Counted from the stretch's first letter, positions 53,846-63,265 are shown. The stretch is DNA of 64,000 bases from Ignavibacteria bacterium (GCA_030693705.1 JAUYAB010000005.1:1-64000); one strand, 5' to 3'. The notes: generated by a model from the letters alone, not told the origin. Numbers and translations are program-made.

Positions 53846-55939
53846 ATGAATTATAAACGCGTTCAAAACGTTCTTGGAAAAACCTTCATACTTATGATTT
53901 TGGTAAATGCACTTGCCTTCTCACAAGAACTCAAATATATGTCTGTCGGTTCCCTTCATAATTGGTATTCTGATATTGGATCTGAAATTGAAGTTGCCGG
54001 ACCTACAAAACAGCAACAGGATGGTATGCAGTGGCCTGCAATTTATAATTATCAGGATATTCAAGCATGGAAAGGTATGTGGATTGGAACCAAGGATTAT
54101 TGGGACGCCAAACTTGGTGGAGCTTTTGTAACGGAAAAAGTTGTCCATGTTGGTCCCCGTGTTTTTGGAAAAGGAGAAGTTTTTCCTATATCTTTTTATA
54201 TGAAAAGTAAATATGAAAAACCGGTTCTTCAAGTTAAAGGCGCTGTTACTGAAGGCAAGCCATACACCGTTGATGAAGTTGATCCAACAATGCCGTGGGA
54301 TAGAGAAATTGTTAATATCGTCGGAACACAAATTGGTGTAACTATGACCCGCAGAATTTTTCAATTTCAAAATCAGTTCCACGAAAATTATATCGTAAAC
54401 GATCTTGTTTTTAAAAATACCGGGGATACAGACGGCGACTTGAAAACTATTGAAAGAAAAGACAGTGTTATAAAAGACCTTGTCGTTTTTTTGCAATACC
54501 GGTTAGCTCCTTGTAGATTAACGAGAGATGCCATCGGTAATGGAACAGGTTGGGGGATGAACACAACCTGTGATGCACGCGGTGACGGAAACACAAGTGC
54601 AATAGTAGGATGGGAAAAAGAGGATGAAAAACAATTCCGCGCTCAATTTGCCTGGCACGGCTTATTCCCTGGTTTTACCGGTGGTTACGATAATCTCGGC
54701 GGACCGATTTGGAAAACGGCTGCTTTAATTTCTGCTGGAGATACAACAGGTCGCCTTGGCGCACCGCAATTTGCCGGAGTAGCAACATTGCACGCTGATA
54801 AATCTGCTTCAGATAAAAGTGATGATATTAGTCAACCTGCAACAACAAAAACTTTTGATTCTGACGGAAATCTCCAATCAGGAAATGATGCGTACAGCCT
54901 TGCAAAAATGACAGCAGAATATACTTTTATGACTTCAGGGCATGACAGCCGTCATCTTGATAAAATTGGTGAAACAAATCCCATTTTACCGACAAAGGAT
55001 CCTGCTGTTGGAGCCGGTGGCGGCTATTCTATTGGGAATGGATATGGTCCTTACACTTTAAACTTTGGTGATAGTGTTCATATTGTTTTTGTTGAAGCCG
55101 TTGCCGGAATTAGTAACGAAAAAGCAATTGAAGTTGGAAGACAATATAAGGCTGATAGAAATGCTTCAGTAAAAAATACAGCGTTTTTTACCGGGAAAGA
55201 TTCTTTATTTCAAACCTTCAAACGCGCAAAAGCCAACTATGATGCAAACTGGCAAAGTCCTGAAATTCTTAACACTCCGGCTCCAGTTAGTTCTTTTTCT
55301 TCAGATGCCGCCCCGCGAAGTATTGGTTTGAAATGGACATTGTTCAATGAAAACGACCCCGATATTACAGGATTTGAACTTTACCGTGCAATCGGTAAGG
55401 TTGATAGTAATTATTATAAAATTGCCGATTTAGATAAAAGCATTCGATCTTATAATGATTATTCAGCTCCTTCGAGCATTGATTCTTATTATTATATTGT
55501 TACAATTGGTAAAAGTTTTACCGGGGATGTTGCATTAAATATTCCTGCCGGAAAACTTCAAAGTAATAGATTTTATTCTCAACTTTACAATCCGGCTCTT
55601 CCGGGACCTGTAGTAGTGTTTAATGATTTTAGAGTTGTTCCTAATCCGTTTATTTCAGCCGCTAATTCTACCAATTTAGGGACGAGCGGTTCTGATAAAC
55701 GGCTCTCTTTTTATGGTATTCCGGATCATCATGCACTAAAAATTTACACAGAATATGGTGAATTAATAAAAACTTTTACAGATAAAGATCCAACGTTTAC
55801 AAAAGGTTCTAAAAAAATTGACTGGAACCAATTAAACACCGACGCTAACCAGATCATTGTTAGCGGGATTTATATTGCTGTTTTACACGATGGTGATTCC
55901 GGTGAAACGAAAATCCAAAAATTTGTAATTATCCGATAA
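53846..55939 (+). CDS. Large exported protein with fibronectin-like and FlgD-like C-terminus
   Basis: The 698 residues start with a signal peptide (cut after LAFS-Q, about 28). A long beta-rich domain rich in Trp, Gly and Asp (about 30-480) is not recognised. An Fn3-like domain follows (about 500-590, RSIGLKWTLFNENDPDITGFELYRAI), and a terminal module (VVPNPF ... LKIYTEYGELIKTF ... FVIIR) resembles FlgD-Ig/T9SS tails. The ATG at 53846 (after AGAAGGA, 11 bases beyond the TonB stop) is used instead of an earlier in-frame ATG inside the receptor gene. It is probably surface-exposed and a partner of the receptor. Confidence 0.75.
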   Translation: MNYKRVQNVLGKTFILMILVNALAFSQELKYMSVGSLHNWYSDIGSEIEVAGPTKQQQDGMQWPAIYNYQDIQAWKGMWIGTKDYWDAKLGGAFVTEKVVHVGPRVFGKGEVFPISFYMKSKYEKPVLQVKGAVTEGKPYTVDEVDPTMPWDREIVNIVGTQIGVTMTRRIFQFQNQFHENYIVNDLVFKNTGDTDGDLKTIERKDSVIKDLVVFLQYRLAPCRLTRDAIGNGTGWGMNTTCDARGDGNTSAIVGWEKEDEKQFRAQFAWHGLFPGFTGGYDNLGGPIWKTAALISAGDTTGRLGAPQFAGVATLHADKSASDKSDDISQPATTKTFDSDGNLQSGNDAYSLAKMTAEYTFMTSGHDSRHLDKIGETNPILPTKDPAVGAGGGYSIGNGYGPYTLNFGDSVHIVFVEAVAGISNEKAIEVGRQYKADRNASVKNTAFFTGKDSLFQTFKRAKANYDANWQSPEILNTPAPVSSFSSDAAPRSIGLKWTLFNENDPDITGFELYRAIGKVDSNYYKIADLDKSIRSYNDYSAPSSIDSYYYIVTIGKSFTGDVALNIPAGKLQSNRFYSQLYNPALPGPVVVFNDFRVVPNPFISAANSTNLGTSGSDKRLSFYGIPDHHALKIYTEYGELIKTFTDKDPTFTKGSKKIDWNQLNTDANQIIVSGIYIAVLHDGDSGETKIQKFVIIR

Positions 55940-55955
55940 ACGCACGAGAAGCTTT

Positions 55956-56966
55956 ATGAAAATGAAAATTATAACACTACTTTCTTTGATTGCCTTTCTT
56001 GTTAACTCCTCTGCTACCGCGGGAGACGCAAAAAAATTAGCGCAAACCGGAATGAAATTTCTTCAAGTTTCTTTGGATGCCAAAATGGCTGGCATGGGTG
56101 ACGCTACTACAGCGCTTGATAATCTTGGAGTCAGCGGACTTTTTTCTAATCCCGCTTCTATTGCGAGACAGACTAATTTTATTGAAGCAACTACCGGACA
56201 AATTCGTTGGATAGCTGATATTAATTATTATGCCGGTGGAATTACCATAGCTCCGGAAAATGGAAATTATGGAGTGATTGGTTTGTCTTTCATGTTTGTA
56301 AACTATGGCGATTTTATAGGAACAATTCGAAATAATCAAGGATATGTTGAGACCGGAATATTCAATCCTAACGCTTATGCTTTTGGTATTACCTATGCAA
56401 AAGCGTTAAACGATAAATTCTCGATCGGCGGTTCTGTAAAGTATGCTTTACAAAATTTAACAGCCGGGATTGTGAACATTAGCGACGTAGATATTACAAA
56501 AACTAATTACAAACCCAACTCACTTGTTTTTGATTTCGGTGTACTTTACCATACCGGTATTCAAAGTCTCGATTTTGCTGCCTATGTTAAAAATTTCTCA
56601 AAAGATATCCAACTTGAAAGATCTCAGGAAAAATTTCAACTCCCGTTAACATTCAGAGTTGGATTTGCTTATAACTTAAGCGATATGTTAGAGCTTGATA
56701 AAAATGATTATTCAATTCAACTTGCATTTGATTCTGTTGTGCCACGCGATAATGTTGAAGAAGTTGATCTTGGAGTTGAATTTAAGTTTATGAATTCGTT
56801 GGCAATTCGTGGCGGGTACTTATCCGGTAAAGACGAGTACAGTGTCACCGGCGGTATCGGATTTACTCAATCGTACGCAGGTTATAGCATTGGCGTTGAT
56901 TATGCATATATCCCGTGGACTGTTTTTGCTGATGTTCACAAATTTTCTATCCATTTTGGAATTTAA
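55956..56966 (+). CDS. PorV/PorQ-family outer-membrane protein
   Basis: The 336 residues have a signal peptide (about 1-21). The PorV-type start of the mature chain follows (KFLQVSLDAKMAGMGDATTALDN ... LFSNPASIA, in parts), then a FadL-like barrel ending YAYIPWTVFADVHKFSIHFGI. In T9SS, PorV shuttles CTD-bearing proteins to the attachment complex; paralogues such as this are often encoded beside their clients. It starts 17 bases after the previous stop and is likely co-transcribed. Confidence 0.87.
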   Translation: MKMKIITLLSLIAFLVNSSATAGDAKKLAQTGMKFLQVSLDAKMAGMGDATTALDNLGVSGLFSNPASIARQTNFIEATTGQIRWIADINYYAGGITIAPENGNYGVIGLSFMFVNYGDFIGTIRNNQGYVETGIFNPNAYAFGITYAKALNDKFSIGGSVKYALQNLTAGIVNISDVDITKTNYKPNSLVFDFGVLYHTGIQSLDFAAYVKNFSKDIQLERSQEKFQLPLTFRVGFAYNLSDMLELDKNDYSIQLAFDSVVPRDNVEEVDLGVEFKFMNSLAIRGGYLSGKDEYSVTGGIGFTQSYAGYSIGVDYAYIPWTVFADVHKFSIHFGI

Positions 56967-56992
56967 CAGCTAATAAAATTTTGGTAATACTT

Positions 56993-58264
56993 ATGAAAAA
57001 AAAATATTTGCAATACTCAGTAACTTCAACAGTTTTGGCAGTTTCGGTGTTTGTTTTGGTACTTGTTCTTTCCGGTTGCAACGAAAAAAATAATATTGAA
57101 CCGCTTTATAATCCCACATTCTCAAATGTCTTAGCTCCGGTAATTACTTCAATCTCTCCGGCAGACAGCGCTTTTGCGGGAGTTGATGAACTTACTATTA
57201 CCGGAAGTAATTTCGCTGTTTCTGCTGATTCAATGGCAGTCTATTTTAATAATGTTAAGGCAACTATTCTTTCTGTTGAAGCGAACAAGATTGTAGTTAA
57301 AGCTCCAAACCTGGTTAAGGATACAATCAGTATTAAAATAAGCAAGTTTAATGCAGATAAATTAAGTAATTCTTTTCAGTATAAATTGATCTCCGCGACG
57401 ATTGTTTTTGCAGCATTCAAATTTAATGACACTCCATTTTCGCTAACCTATGACAAACTTGGCAATGCTTATGTTTCTTATACTGTTGATAGTGCTGGAG
57501 CGGGAGTTAAGAAAATTGCGCCTGACGGCACTATAACTGATTTTGCGCCTAAAGGAACTGAAATATCCTGGAGTAGTATGAAATTTGGTCAATCAGGGGA
57601 TATTTATGCCGCAAAAAATTTAAGAGGTATTTGGAAAATTCCTGAAGGGACAACCCCCCCCCCTAATTCACCCTGGGTAGGTCCATCAAATGGGTTAGTT
57701 GAAAATATCGCAGATTTTGATTTTGATCAGAATGGAAATATTTGGGCTGGTGGACCAAACAATTCTGTTTATAGAATCACTCAAAATAAAAATGTTAAAG
57801 CATTTTCATTTAAAGCTACTGTTCGTTCTGTCCGAGTTTTTAATAATTACTTATATGTTGCAGGTTTAAAAGATGGATTAGAAAGTGTGTGGCGCTTCCA
57901 GATTGTCAATTCAGATAGTCTACTCGCCGGAGAACCTTACTATGATTTTAATGCTACTTATCCAGTCGGTACTATCCGCGGAATTACTTTTTCTGCCGAC
58001 GGTGATTTGTATATTGGCACTGATGGCGTTGAGATGATAGTTAAAGTGAGACCTGATAAAAGTTCTCAAGTTTTATTTAGCGGAGTTCTGAATCCGTCTA
58101 ATAAATGTAAGTTCAATTCATTTTTCTGGCGGACTGGTGACGTGTACTTGTATTTATTAAGACATGCAGTAAACTTGAACGATGCCTCGACACCCCCTGA
58201 AGCAATTATAAAAGTAAATACTTTAAATAATTTAGGAGGTGCCCCTTATTACGGAATACAGTGA
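56993..58264 (+). CDS. IPT/TIG-domain lipoprotein with beta-propeller, containing a C10 tract
   Basis: The 423 residues start with a lipoprotein signal (...VLVLVLSGC). An IPT/TIG domain follows (about 45-125, APVITSISPADSAFAGVDELTITGSNF in parts), then an NHL/SMP-30-like propeller (about 130-420) with DGTITDF, GDIYAAKN, NGNIWAGG and DGDLYIGTDG blades. Ten consecutive C residues at 57654-57663 encode TTPPPN. Slippage there would frameshift the gene in the middle. The start at 56993 is preferred to a TTG four codons earlier. It follows the PorV-like gene in the surface cluster. Confidence 0.8.
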   Translation: MKKKYLQYSVTSTVLAVSVFVLVLVLSGCNEKNNIEPLYNPTFSNVLAPVITSISPADSAFAGVDELTITGSNFAVSADSMAVYFNNVKATILSVEANKIVVKAPNLVKDTISIKISKFNADKLSNSFQYKLISATIVFAAFKFNDTPFSLTYDKLGNAYVSYTVDSAGAGVKKIAPDGTITDFAPKGTEISWSSMKFGQSGDIYAAKNLRGIWKIPEGTTPPPNSPWVGPSNGLVENIADFDFDQNGNIWAGGPNNSVYRITQNKNVKAFSFKATVRSVRVFNNYLYVAGLKDGLESVWRFQIVNSDSLLAGEPYYDFNATYPVGTIRGITFSADGDLYIGTDGVEMIVKVRPDKSSQVLFSGVLNPSNKCKFNSFFWRTGDVYLYLLRHAVNLNDASTPPEAIIKVNTLNNLGGAPYYGIQ

Positions 58265-58443
58265 TTTCTATCAATAGGTATTGTTGGACATGTTCCTTAA
58301 CTTTGTCTGGGAAACGATTTAAAGATTATAAATCAGACTTTTTCGTTTTTAATCAACCCAAAGTAGGAAACTATTTTTGGTATTCGTTCATTTGTTCTAA
58401 AAAATTTGTAGATAATTAATTCATAAAAAAAAAGGAGACTACT
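58265..58443 (+). promoter_or_regulatory. Intergenic region upstream of the T9SS propeller gene
   Basis: It contains TTG followed after 21 bases by AAAATTTG near 58378-58409, one mismatch from the -7 consensus, which suggests a separate promoter. A strong AAAAAGGAG ribosome-binding site precedes the ATG. No gene or other repeat was seen. Confidence 0.4.
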
Positions 58444-59847
58444 ATGTTCAAGAAGTTCTTTTTAGTGCTATCGTTGTTTATTGCGATAGCCTTCAATTCT
58501 CAAGCTCAATCCTGGAAGATGGACTCTGTCTTCCCGGTTGATAGCAGCCAGGGTGCTGGTACTCACGGATTAGCAGTTGATCCAGATGGAAAAGTCTGGA
58601 TACAATGTTATTATGCTTATGGACGGGATTCACTTCAAGTTCCCGGTTATGATGCCGCCACTGGAGCTCCTAAAAATGTTAAAGCAACGGTAAGAGCCTT
58701 ATACGTTTTTAATCCAGACGGTACACAAGCAAGTTTCTCACCAATTCTTTTTAATAAGGTTGGAGGAGTTGTAAAAGATACTCTCGGTGGGGAAACGGCT
58801 TTCAAGAGCATTAAAAACCCGCTTGACACAACTGTAATGATTAACGTTGCATCTTGGTCCCCTAATACCGGTAGAGGACTAACCCTCGATGAAAATGGAA
58901 ATGTTGTTGCCGGGTATTGGGATTATTTATTCAAATTCGATTATAAAACCGGCGCTGGTTTGATGGATCGTCTTGTATGCGGAGTCGGTGGAGTAGTAAA
59001 ACCAGGCATCGATGCAGCCGGTAACTTCTACGTTAGAGCTGTTGGTCCTGGTGGACCGATCAAAATGTTTGACAAATCTGGTGTTTTTTTAGGAAATGCT
59101 CTTGATATTACTACCGGTTATTGCCGATCAATTGATGTCACAAAGAATGGACTAACTGTTTATCATCCGGCATATTCGGTTCATTATGTTCAAACTTTGA
59201 AAAGAGCCGACGAATTTTCACCATTTGTTTCAGATACTGTTCTCAGAGGATTTGATTGTGAATCATTAGTTTGGGATCCGGTAAAACCAGATCAACTTTG
59301 GTTAAGTTCAGGTTCCTACAATGATTTACCTAACCGCCATCTCGGTGAAGTAACTAATTATGATGTTGCCACCTGGTACGCTTACGACACTAAAACAAAC
59401 ACCTTATCTGGTGAAAAAATCGCATGGAATTTTTATGTAGATAAAAATTCTGCCGAAAGACCTCGTGCTATTGGTTTTAGTCCTGATGGAAAGATTGCTT
59501 ATCTTGGAACATTCTCTGCCGGCGCAGTTAGAAAATATATTGTTGATGCCTCGTCAGTTGAACAACTTGGTAACACTATCCCATCTGTTTACGAATTGGC
59601 GCAGAACTATCCAAATCCGTTCAATCCTGAGACTTCAATTCGTTTCAGTGTACCGCAAGAAAGCTTCGTAACCGTAAAAGTATTTAATACTTTAGGCGAA
59701 GACGTTGCAACCTTGTTGAATGAAGTTAAAACTGCCGGAACGTACAATGTATCGTTTAATGCGAAAAACTTGACCAGTGGTATTTACTTCTACACAATTA
59801 AAGCAAATGATTTCACTTCAACCAAGAAAATGATCCTCCTTCGTTAA
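58444..59847 (+). CDS. T9SS-exported beta-propeller protein
   Basis: The 467 residues have a signal peptide (1-21, cut after SQAQ). Propeller-like repeats follow (THGLAVDPDGKVWIQCY, RGLTLDENGNVVAGYWDY, VKPGIDAAGNFYVR, PRAIGFSPDGKIAYLG), and the last 80 residues form a type A sorting tail (NYPNPFNPETSIRFSV to KKMILLR). It should be a surface or extracellular protein. It lies at the end of the TonB/PorV cluster and is followed by a terminator; it could be a substrate-binding partner or the client of the local PorV paralogue. Confidence 0.85.
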   Translation: MFKKFFLVLSLFIAIAFNSQAQSWKMDSVFPVDSSQGAGTHGLAVDPDGKVWIQCYYAYGRDSLQVPGYDAATGAPKNVKATVRALYVFNPDGTQASFSPILFNKVGGVVKDTLGGETAFKSIKNPLDTTVMINVASWSPNTGRGLTLDENGNVVAGYWDYLFKFDYKTGAGLMDRLVCGVGGVVKPGIDAAGNFYVRAVGPGGPIKMFDKSGVFLGNALDITTGYCRSIDVTKNGLTVYHPAYSVHYVQTLKRADEFSPFVSDTVLRGFDCESLVWDPVKPDQLWLSSGSYNDLPNRHLGEVTNYDVATWYAYDTKTNTLSGEKIAWNFYVDKNSAERPRAIGFSPDGKIAYLGTFSAGAVRKYIVDASSVEQLGNTIPSVYELAQNYPNPFNPETSIRFSVPQESFVTVKVFNTLGEDVATLLNEVKTAGTYNVSFNAKNLTSGIYFYTIKANDFTSTKKMILLR

Positions 59848-59899
59848 AACGTTGGCGGACAGGTCTTGATGAAGCAATTCATGCGCTCTGTTCTTTTGG

Positions 59900-59927
59900 G
59901 AAAAGCCGCCGAAATGCGGCTTTTCTT
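59900..59927 (+). terminator. Intrinsic terminator after T9SS propeller gene
   Basis: A 10-bp stem GAAAAGCCGC/GCGGCTTTTC (59900-59909 and 59916-59925), loop CGAAAT, followed by a T-rich tail TTCTTTT. Confidence 0.9.
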
Positions 59928-59985
59928 CTTTTAAAGAATATTCATCGGAAAGAAACTTTCTTCTGTAAAAAGCGACTAATTAGTG

Positions 59986-60017
59986 TTGCATAACCGCTTC
60001 TTTTCTGGTTATATTTG
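59986..60017 (+). promoter_or_regulatory. Bacteroidota-type promoter
   Basis: TTG (59986-59988), 21 bases, TATATTTG (60010-60017), 70 bases before the start at 60088. Confidence 0.62.
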
Positions 60018-60087
60018 CAGAGAAGAATGATGGAACTCTAACATTTCCGGTTTCGTGATCATTTTTTTAATTAGACACAGGATCATT

Positions 60088-60582
60088 ATGAAAAAAATTC
60101 TCATATTCGTAATAATTTTAGCTTCAGTAAACTGTTTTTCCCAGTTTAAGGATAAAAATATTTTCAAACCTTCGGTTAAAGAAGGGATGGTAAACGATAA
60201 TACCCCGGCTTTGATGTTAGGATTTATTAATCCGGAGAGTTTTTCCATGACTCATTCTTACAGTATGTCTTACACAACTTCCGGCAGCAACGGACTTGCG
60301 CTTGGGGTGTACACGAACACGATGCGATATAAATTTGCAGAAAATTTTAATATGGAAGTCGATGCAAGTCTTGTTCATTCACCTTACAGTTCATTCGGCA
60401 AAAATTATCAAAATCAGATTAACGGAATTTATTTAAGCGGCGCCGCATTGAATTATCAACCCTGGAAAGATGTTAATATTAGCCTGCAGTACAGAAATAT
60501 TCCGGGCGGATTTTATAATGATTTTTACGGATTCAACCGGTTCAGCGGTGGATTTTCTGAAAACTTTTTATTTGGTAGATAA
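60088..60582 (+). CDS. Small exported protein, function unknown
   Basis: The 164 residues begin with a signal peptide (MKKILIFVIILASVNCFSQ); the mature part is beta-rich. It includes PALMLGFINPESFSMTHSYSMSY and ends GGFSENFLFGR. It may be a small outer-membrane-associated or beta-barrel protein; this exact motif set is common in Bacteroidota small exported proteins but I know no function. The ATG at 60088 is chosen over an upstream in-frame start because the signal peptide begins there. The next gene starts 15 bases after its stop. Confidence 0.7.
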   Translation: MKKILIFVIILASVNCFSQFKDKNIFKPSVKEGMVNDNTPALMLGFINPESFSMTHSYSMSYTTSGSNGLALGVYTNTMRYKFAENFNMEVDASLVHSPYSSFGKNYQNQINGIYLSGAALNYQPWKDVNISLQYRNIPGGFYNDFYGFNRFSGGFSENFLFGR

Positions 60583-60597
60583 TTAAGAACGTCGCTT

Positions 60598-61080
60598 TTG
60601 AGAGATACAACGCAAAAAAAATATAAGGATCAAACTGTTACCGCCTCGTTTCTGGTTGTTTCCCTTGTTACTCTCCTTCTTCTGTCAATCAATGGATACC
60701 TCGGTTATTCTGCATTCGTTAAATTAAAAAAAATAATTCCGGCAGATTCATCACAAAAGAGTAATGTCATTATTGGTCCCATCAAAGCGGAAATAGTAAA
60801 CGCATGCGGCATTGAAGGCTTAGGAGATAGATTGACAGATACCTTGCGTGTGAATAAAATCGATGTCATTCAATCGGGAAATTATTATCAATTCAATGTT
60901 GATAACACCCTAATTATTGATAGATCGGGGAATTCGGAAAAAGCAAAAAAAGTTGCTGATGTGCTTGGTATTCCGGAAGACCAAATAATAACGCAGCTAA
61001 ATCCGGCTTTGTTTTTAGATGTTACCGTGTTAACTGGAAAAGATTATTCAAATTATAAATATTCAAAGGAGAAACTTTGA
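60598..61080 (+). CDS. LytR C-terminal domain protein, membrane-anchored
   Basis: The 160 residues have one N-terminal transmembrane segment (about 16-36), then a linker and a LytR_C domain (about 57-150; VEIVNACGIEGLG-like AEIVNACGIEGLGDRL, DVIQSGNYY, VADVLGIPEDQI, DVTVLTGKDY). This domain, on its own, is found in periplasmic proteins of Bacteroidota and Actinobacteria; the role is unclear. The start is a TTG at 60598. The stop overlaps the rsfS start (TTGA), so the genes are coupled: LytR_C, rsfS, argS. Confidence 0.78.
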   Translation: MRDTTQKKYKDQTVTASFLVVSLVTLLLLSINGYLGYSAFVKLKKIIPADSSQKSNVIIGPIKAEIVNACGIEGLGDRLTDTLRVNKIDVIQSGNYYQFNVDNTLIIDRSGNSEKAKKVADVLGIPEDQIITQLNPALFLDVTVLTGKDYSNYKYSKEKL

Positions 61081-61640
61081 CAACAAACAAACTAGTAGAA
61101 AAAATCACTCAACTTATTTTTGAAAAAAAGGGGAGCGATGTAAAAGTAATCGAATTAAAAACCGTTTCTGCGGTTGCAGATTATTTTATTTTATGTTCGG
61201 CTGATTCCAACACACAAGTTCAAGCGATAGCCGATAATATTGATAAATCGCTGCGTGAGAAGGGAATCAGATTATGGCATAAAGAAGGCACGACTGCTCT
61301 CCAATGGGTTCTCCTAGATTATGTTGATGTTGTTGTGCACGTTTTCCAAAAAGATATCCGCGCATTTTATAATTTAGAAAAACTTTGGGGCGATGCACCA
61401 ATTAAGACATTTGAGGACAAACCTAAAAAAGTTCGAGTGGTAAAACCAAAAACGGAAAAAGTTGAAGCAAGACCGAAGAAAGTTAGTACAGTAAAACCAA
61501 AAGCAGAAAAAGCTGAAGCAACTCCGAAGAAAGTTAGTACAGTAAAACCAAAATCAGAAAAAGCTGAAGACAAATCGAAAAAAGTACGAGTTACTAAACC
61601 AAGAGTTAAAAAAGCTAAAGGTGAAGGAGAGAACGGTTGA
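61077..61640 (+). CDS. rsfS: Ribosomal silencing factor RsfS with repeated basic tail
   Basis: RsfS (RsfA/YbeB) binds L14 and blocks subunit joining in starvation. Residues 1-115 match the family (KGSDVKVIELKTVSAVADYFILCSA, DYVDVVVHVF, YNLEKLWGDAP). Unusually, about 70 extra residues follow, in 17-residue repeats (KKVSTVKPKAEKAEATP type). They are encoded by 51-bp DNA repeats (units 61476-61526 and 61527-61577, with a diverged unit on each side). The tail is Lys/Pro-rich and basic, suggesting RNA or ribosome contact. The start is TTG at 61077, and the gene overlaps argS by 4 bases. Confidence 0.9.
   Translation: MTTNKLVEKITQLIFEKKGSDVKVIELKTVSAVADYFILCSADSNTQVQAIADNIDKSLREKGIRLWHKEGTTALQWVLLDYVDVVVHVFQKDIRAFYNLEKLWGDAPIKTFEDKPKKVRVVKPKTEKVEARPKKVSTVKPKAEKAEATPKKVSTVKPKSEKAEDKSKKVRVTKPRVKKAKGEGENG
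61425..61610 (+). repeat. 51-bp tandem repeat inside rsfS
   Basis: Four units of 51 bases: two well matched (61476-61526, 61527-61577) and one diverged unit on each side. They code for the 17-residue basic repeats of the RsfS tail. Confidence 0.85.
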
Positions 61641-63265
61641 AAAACTATTTGACTTCGCTTTTTGCTGAAACGGCTCAAAAATTATCATACTTAAAAGAAA
61701 TTCAAATTACTTTCGACCGCCCGAAAGTTGAAACTCACGGCGATGTTTCTTCAAATGCCGCAATGCTGCTTACAAAAATGCTGAAGAAAAATCCGCGCGA
61801 AATTGCAAATGAAATTATCGCAGGGTTAAACATCGATTCAACCATAATCAGTAAAGTTGAAATCGCAGGTCCCGGATTTATCAACTTCTTTTTTCAACCG
61901 GTCTTTCTTATTGAGAAAATAAAAAATATTCTCGATGAACAGGATGCATTTGGCAAATCGAAAAAACATGCAGGCAAACGGGCAAACGTTGAATTTGTTT
62001 CTGCAAATCCTACCGGTCCTTTAACGGTTGGACACGGACGAAACGCAGTCTGCGGAGACACCATCGCAAATCTTTTAGAATGGACCGGTTACGAAGTTGA
62101 CCGCGAATATTATTTTAACAACGCCGGCAGGCAAATGCGCGTGCTTGGCGATTCTGTCCGCCTCCGCTATTTAGAACTGCTTGGTGATGTTATCGAATTC
62201 CCGGAAGATTACTATCAAGGCGATTATATTAAATCTATCGCCGAAAGTTTGAAAAGTGAATTTGGGGATTCGTTGAGGAATGAATCTGCTGAAGGAAAAT
62301 TCAAAGAAAAAGCTGAGAAGGAAATTTTTCTTGATATCGAAAAAACATTGCAGCGGCTAAAGATTAACCATAAAAATTTCTTTAACGAAAACAGTTTATA
62401 CGAAGAAAAAAAAATTGAAAGCCTCTTAAAAACTTTTGCCGATAAAAATCTTTCTTACGAAAAAGAAGGAGCGATCTGGCTAAAACTTTCTGAACTTGGA
62501 AATCAACAGGATAAAGTAATTGTTAAATCAACCGGGGAACCAACTTATCGCCTGCCGGACGTTGCATATCATATTACCAAGTTTGAGAGGAATTATGATT
62601 TGATGGTTGATTTATTTGGTTCGGATCATAACGCAACTTACCCGGATGTGATGGCGGCTTTGCAAGCTTTAGGATATGATTCGAGCAAAGTTAAGGTTCT
62701 CATCCATCAGTTTGTAACCATTACGCAAAACGGTGAGATCGTAAAAATGTCAACCCGTAAAGCAAATTACGTTACCCTTGATGAGTTGACTGATGAAGTT
62801 GGAGCCGACGTAGTGCGCTACTTTTTTAATATGCGAAACATTTCTACGCACATGAATTTCGATTTAGCTTTAGCAAAAAAACATTCCGATGAAAATCCTG
62901 TTTTCTATTTACAGTATGCCCATGCCAGAATTTGTTCTATTATTCGAACGATCGAAAATGAAAATTTAACAGCTTCCACAGATCATCTTGATCTTCTAAT
63001 TGCAGATGAAGAACAAAAACTGATAAGAAAACTCCATCAGTTTGAAGAAGAAGTTTTACTTGCGGCAGAATATTTTGAACCAAATAGAATTGCAACTTAT
63101 CTGGAAGAGTTGGCTGCATCGTTCCATAAATTTTATACGTTCTGCCGAATATTGGGAACGGAAAAAAATCTTGCGGAAGCGCGCATCGCTTTGGCTCTGG
63201 CGACTAAAATTGTTATAAAAAACGGATTGAGCATCCTCGGAGTTTCCGCTCCGGAAAGAATGTGA
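61637..63265 (+). CDS. argS: Arginyl-tRNA synthetase
   Basis: This class I synthetase charges tRNA-Arg. The 542 residues carry the N-terminal Add1 domain, the HIGH-type motif FVSANPTGPLTVGHGRN (about 117-133), a KMSK-type loop seen as VKMSTRKANYV (about 372-382), and an alpha-helical anticodon-binding C-terminus ending APERM. The start is TTG at 61637 overlapping the rsfS stop. It is the last gene of the LytR_C-rsfS-argS unit. Confidence 0.96.
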   Translation: MKNYLTSLFAETAQKLSYLKEIQITFDRPKVETHGDVSSNAAMLLTKMLKKNPREIANEIIAGLNIDSTIISKVEIAGPGFINFFFQPVFLIEKIKNILDEQDAFGKSKKHAGKRANVEFVSANPTGPLTVGHGRNAVCGDTIANLLEWTGYEVDREYYFNNAGRQMRVLGDSVRLRYLELLGDVIEFPEDYYQGDYIKSIAESLKSEFGDSLRNESAEGKFKEKAEKEIFLDIEKTLQRLKINHKNFFNENSLYEEKKIESLLKTFADKNLSYEKEGAIWLKLSELGNQQDKVIVKSTGEPTYRLPDVAYHITKFERNYDLMVDLFGSDHNATYPDVMAALQALGYDSSKVKVLIHQFVTITQNGEIVKMSTRKANYVTLDELTDEVGADVVRYFFNMRNISTHMNFDLALAKKHSDENPVFYLQYAHARICSIIRTIENENLTASTDHLDLLIADEEQKLIRKLHQFEEEVLLAAEYFEPNRIATYLEELAASFHKFYTFCRILGTEKNLAEARIALALATKIVIKNGLSILGVSAPERM

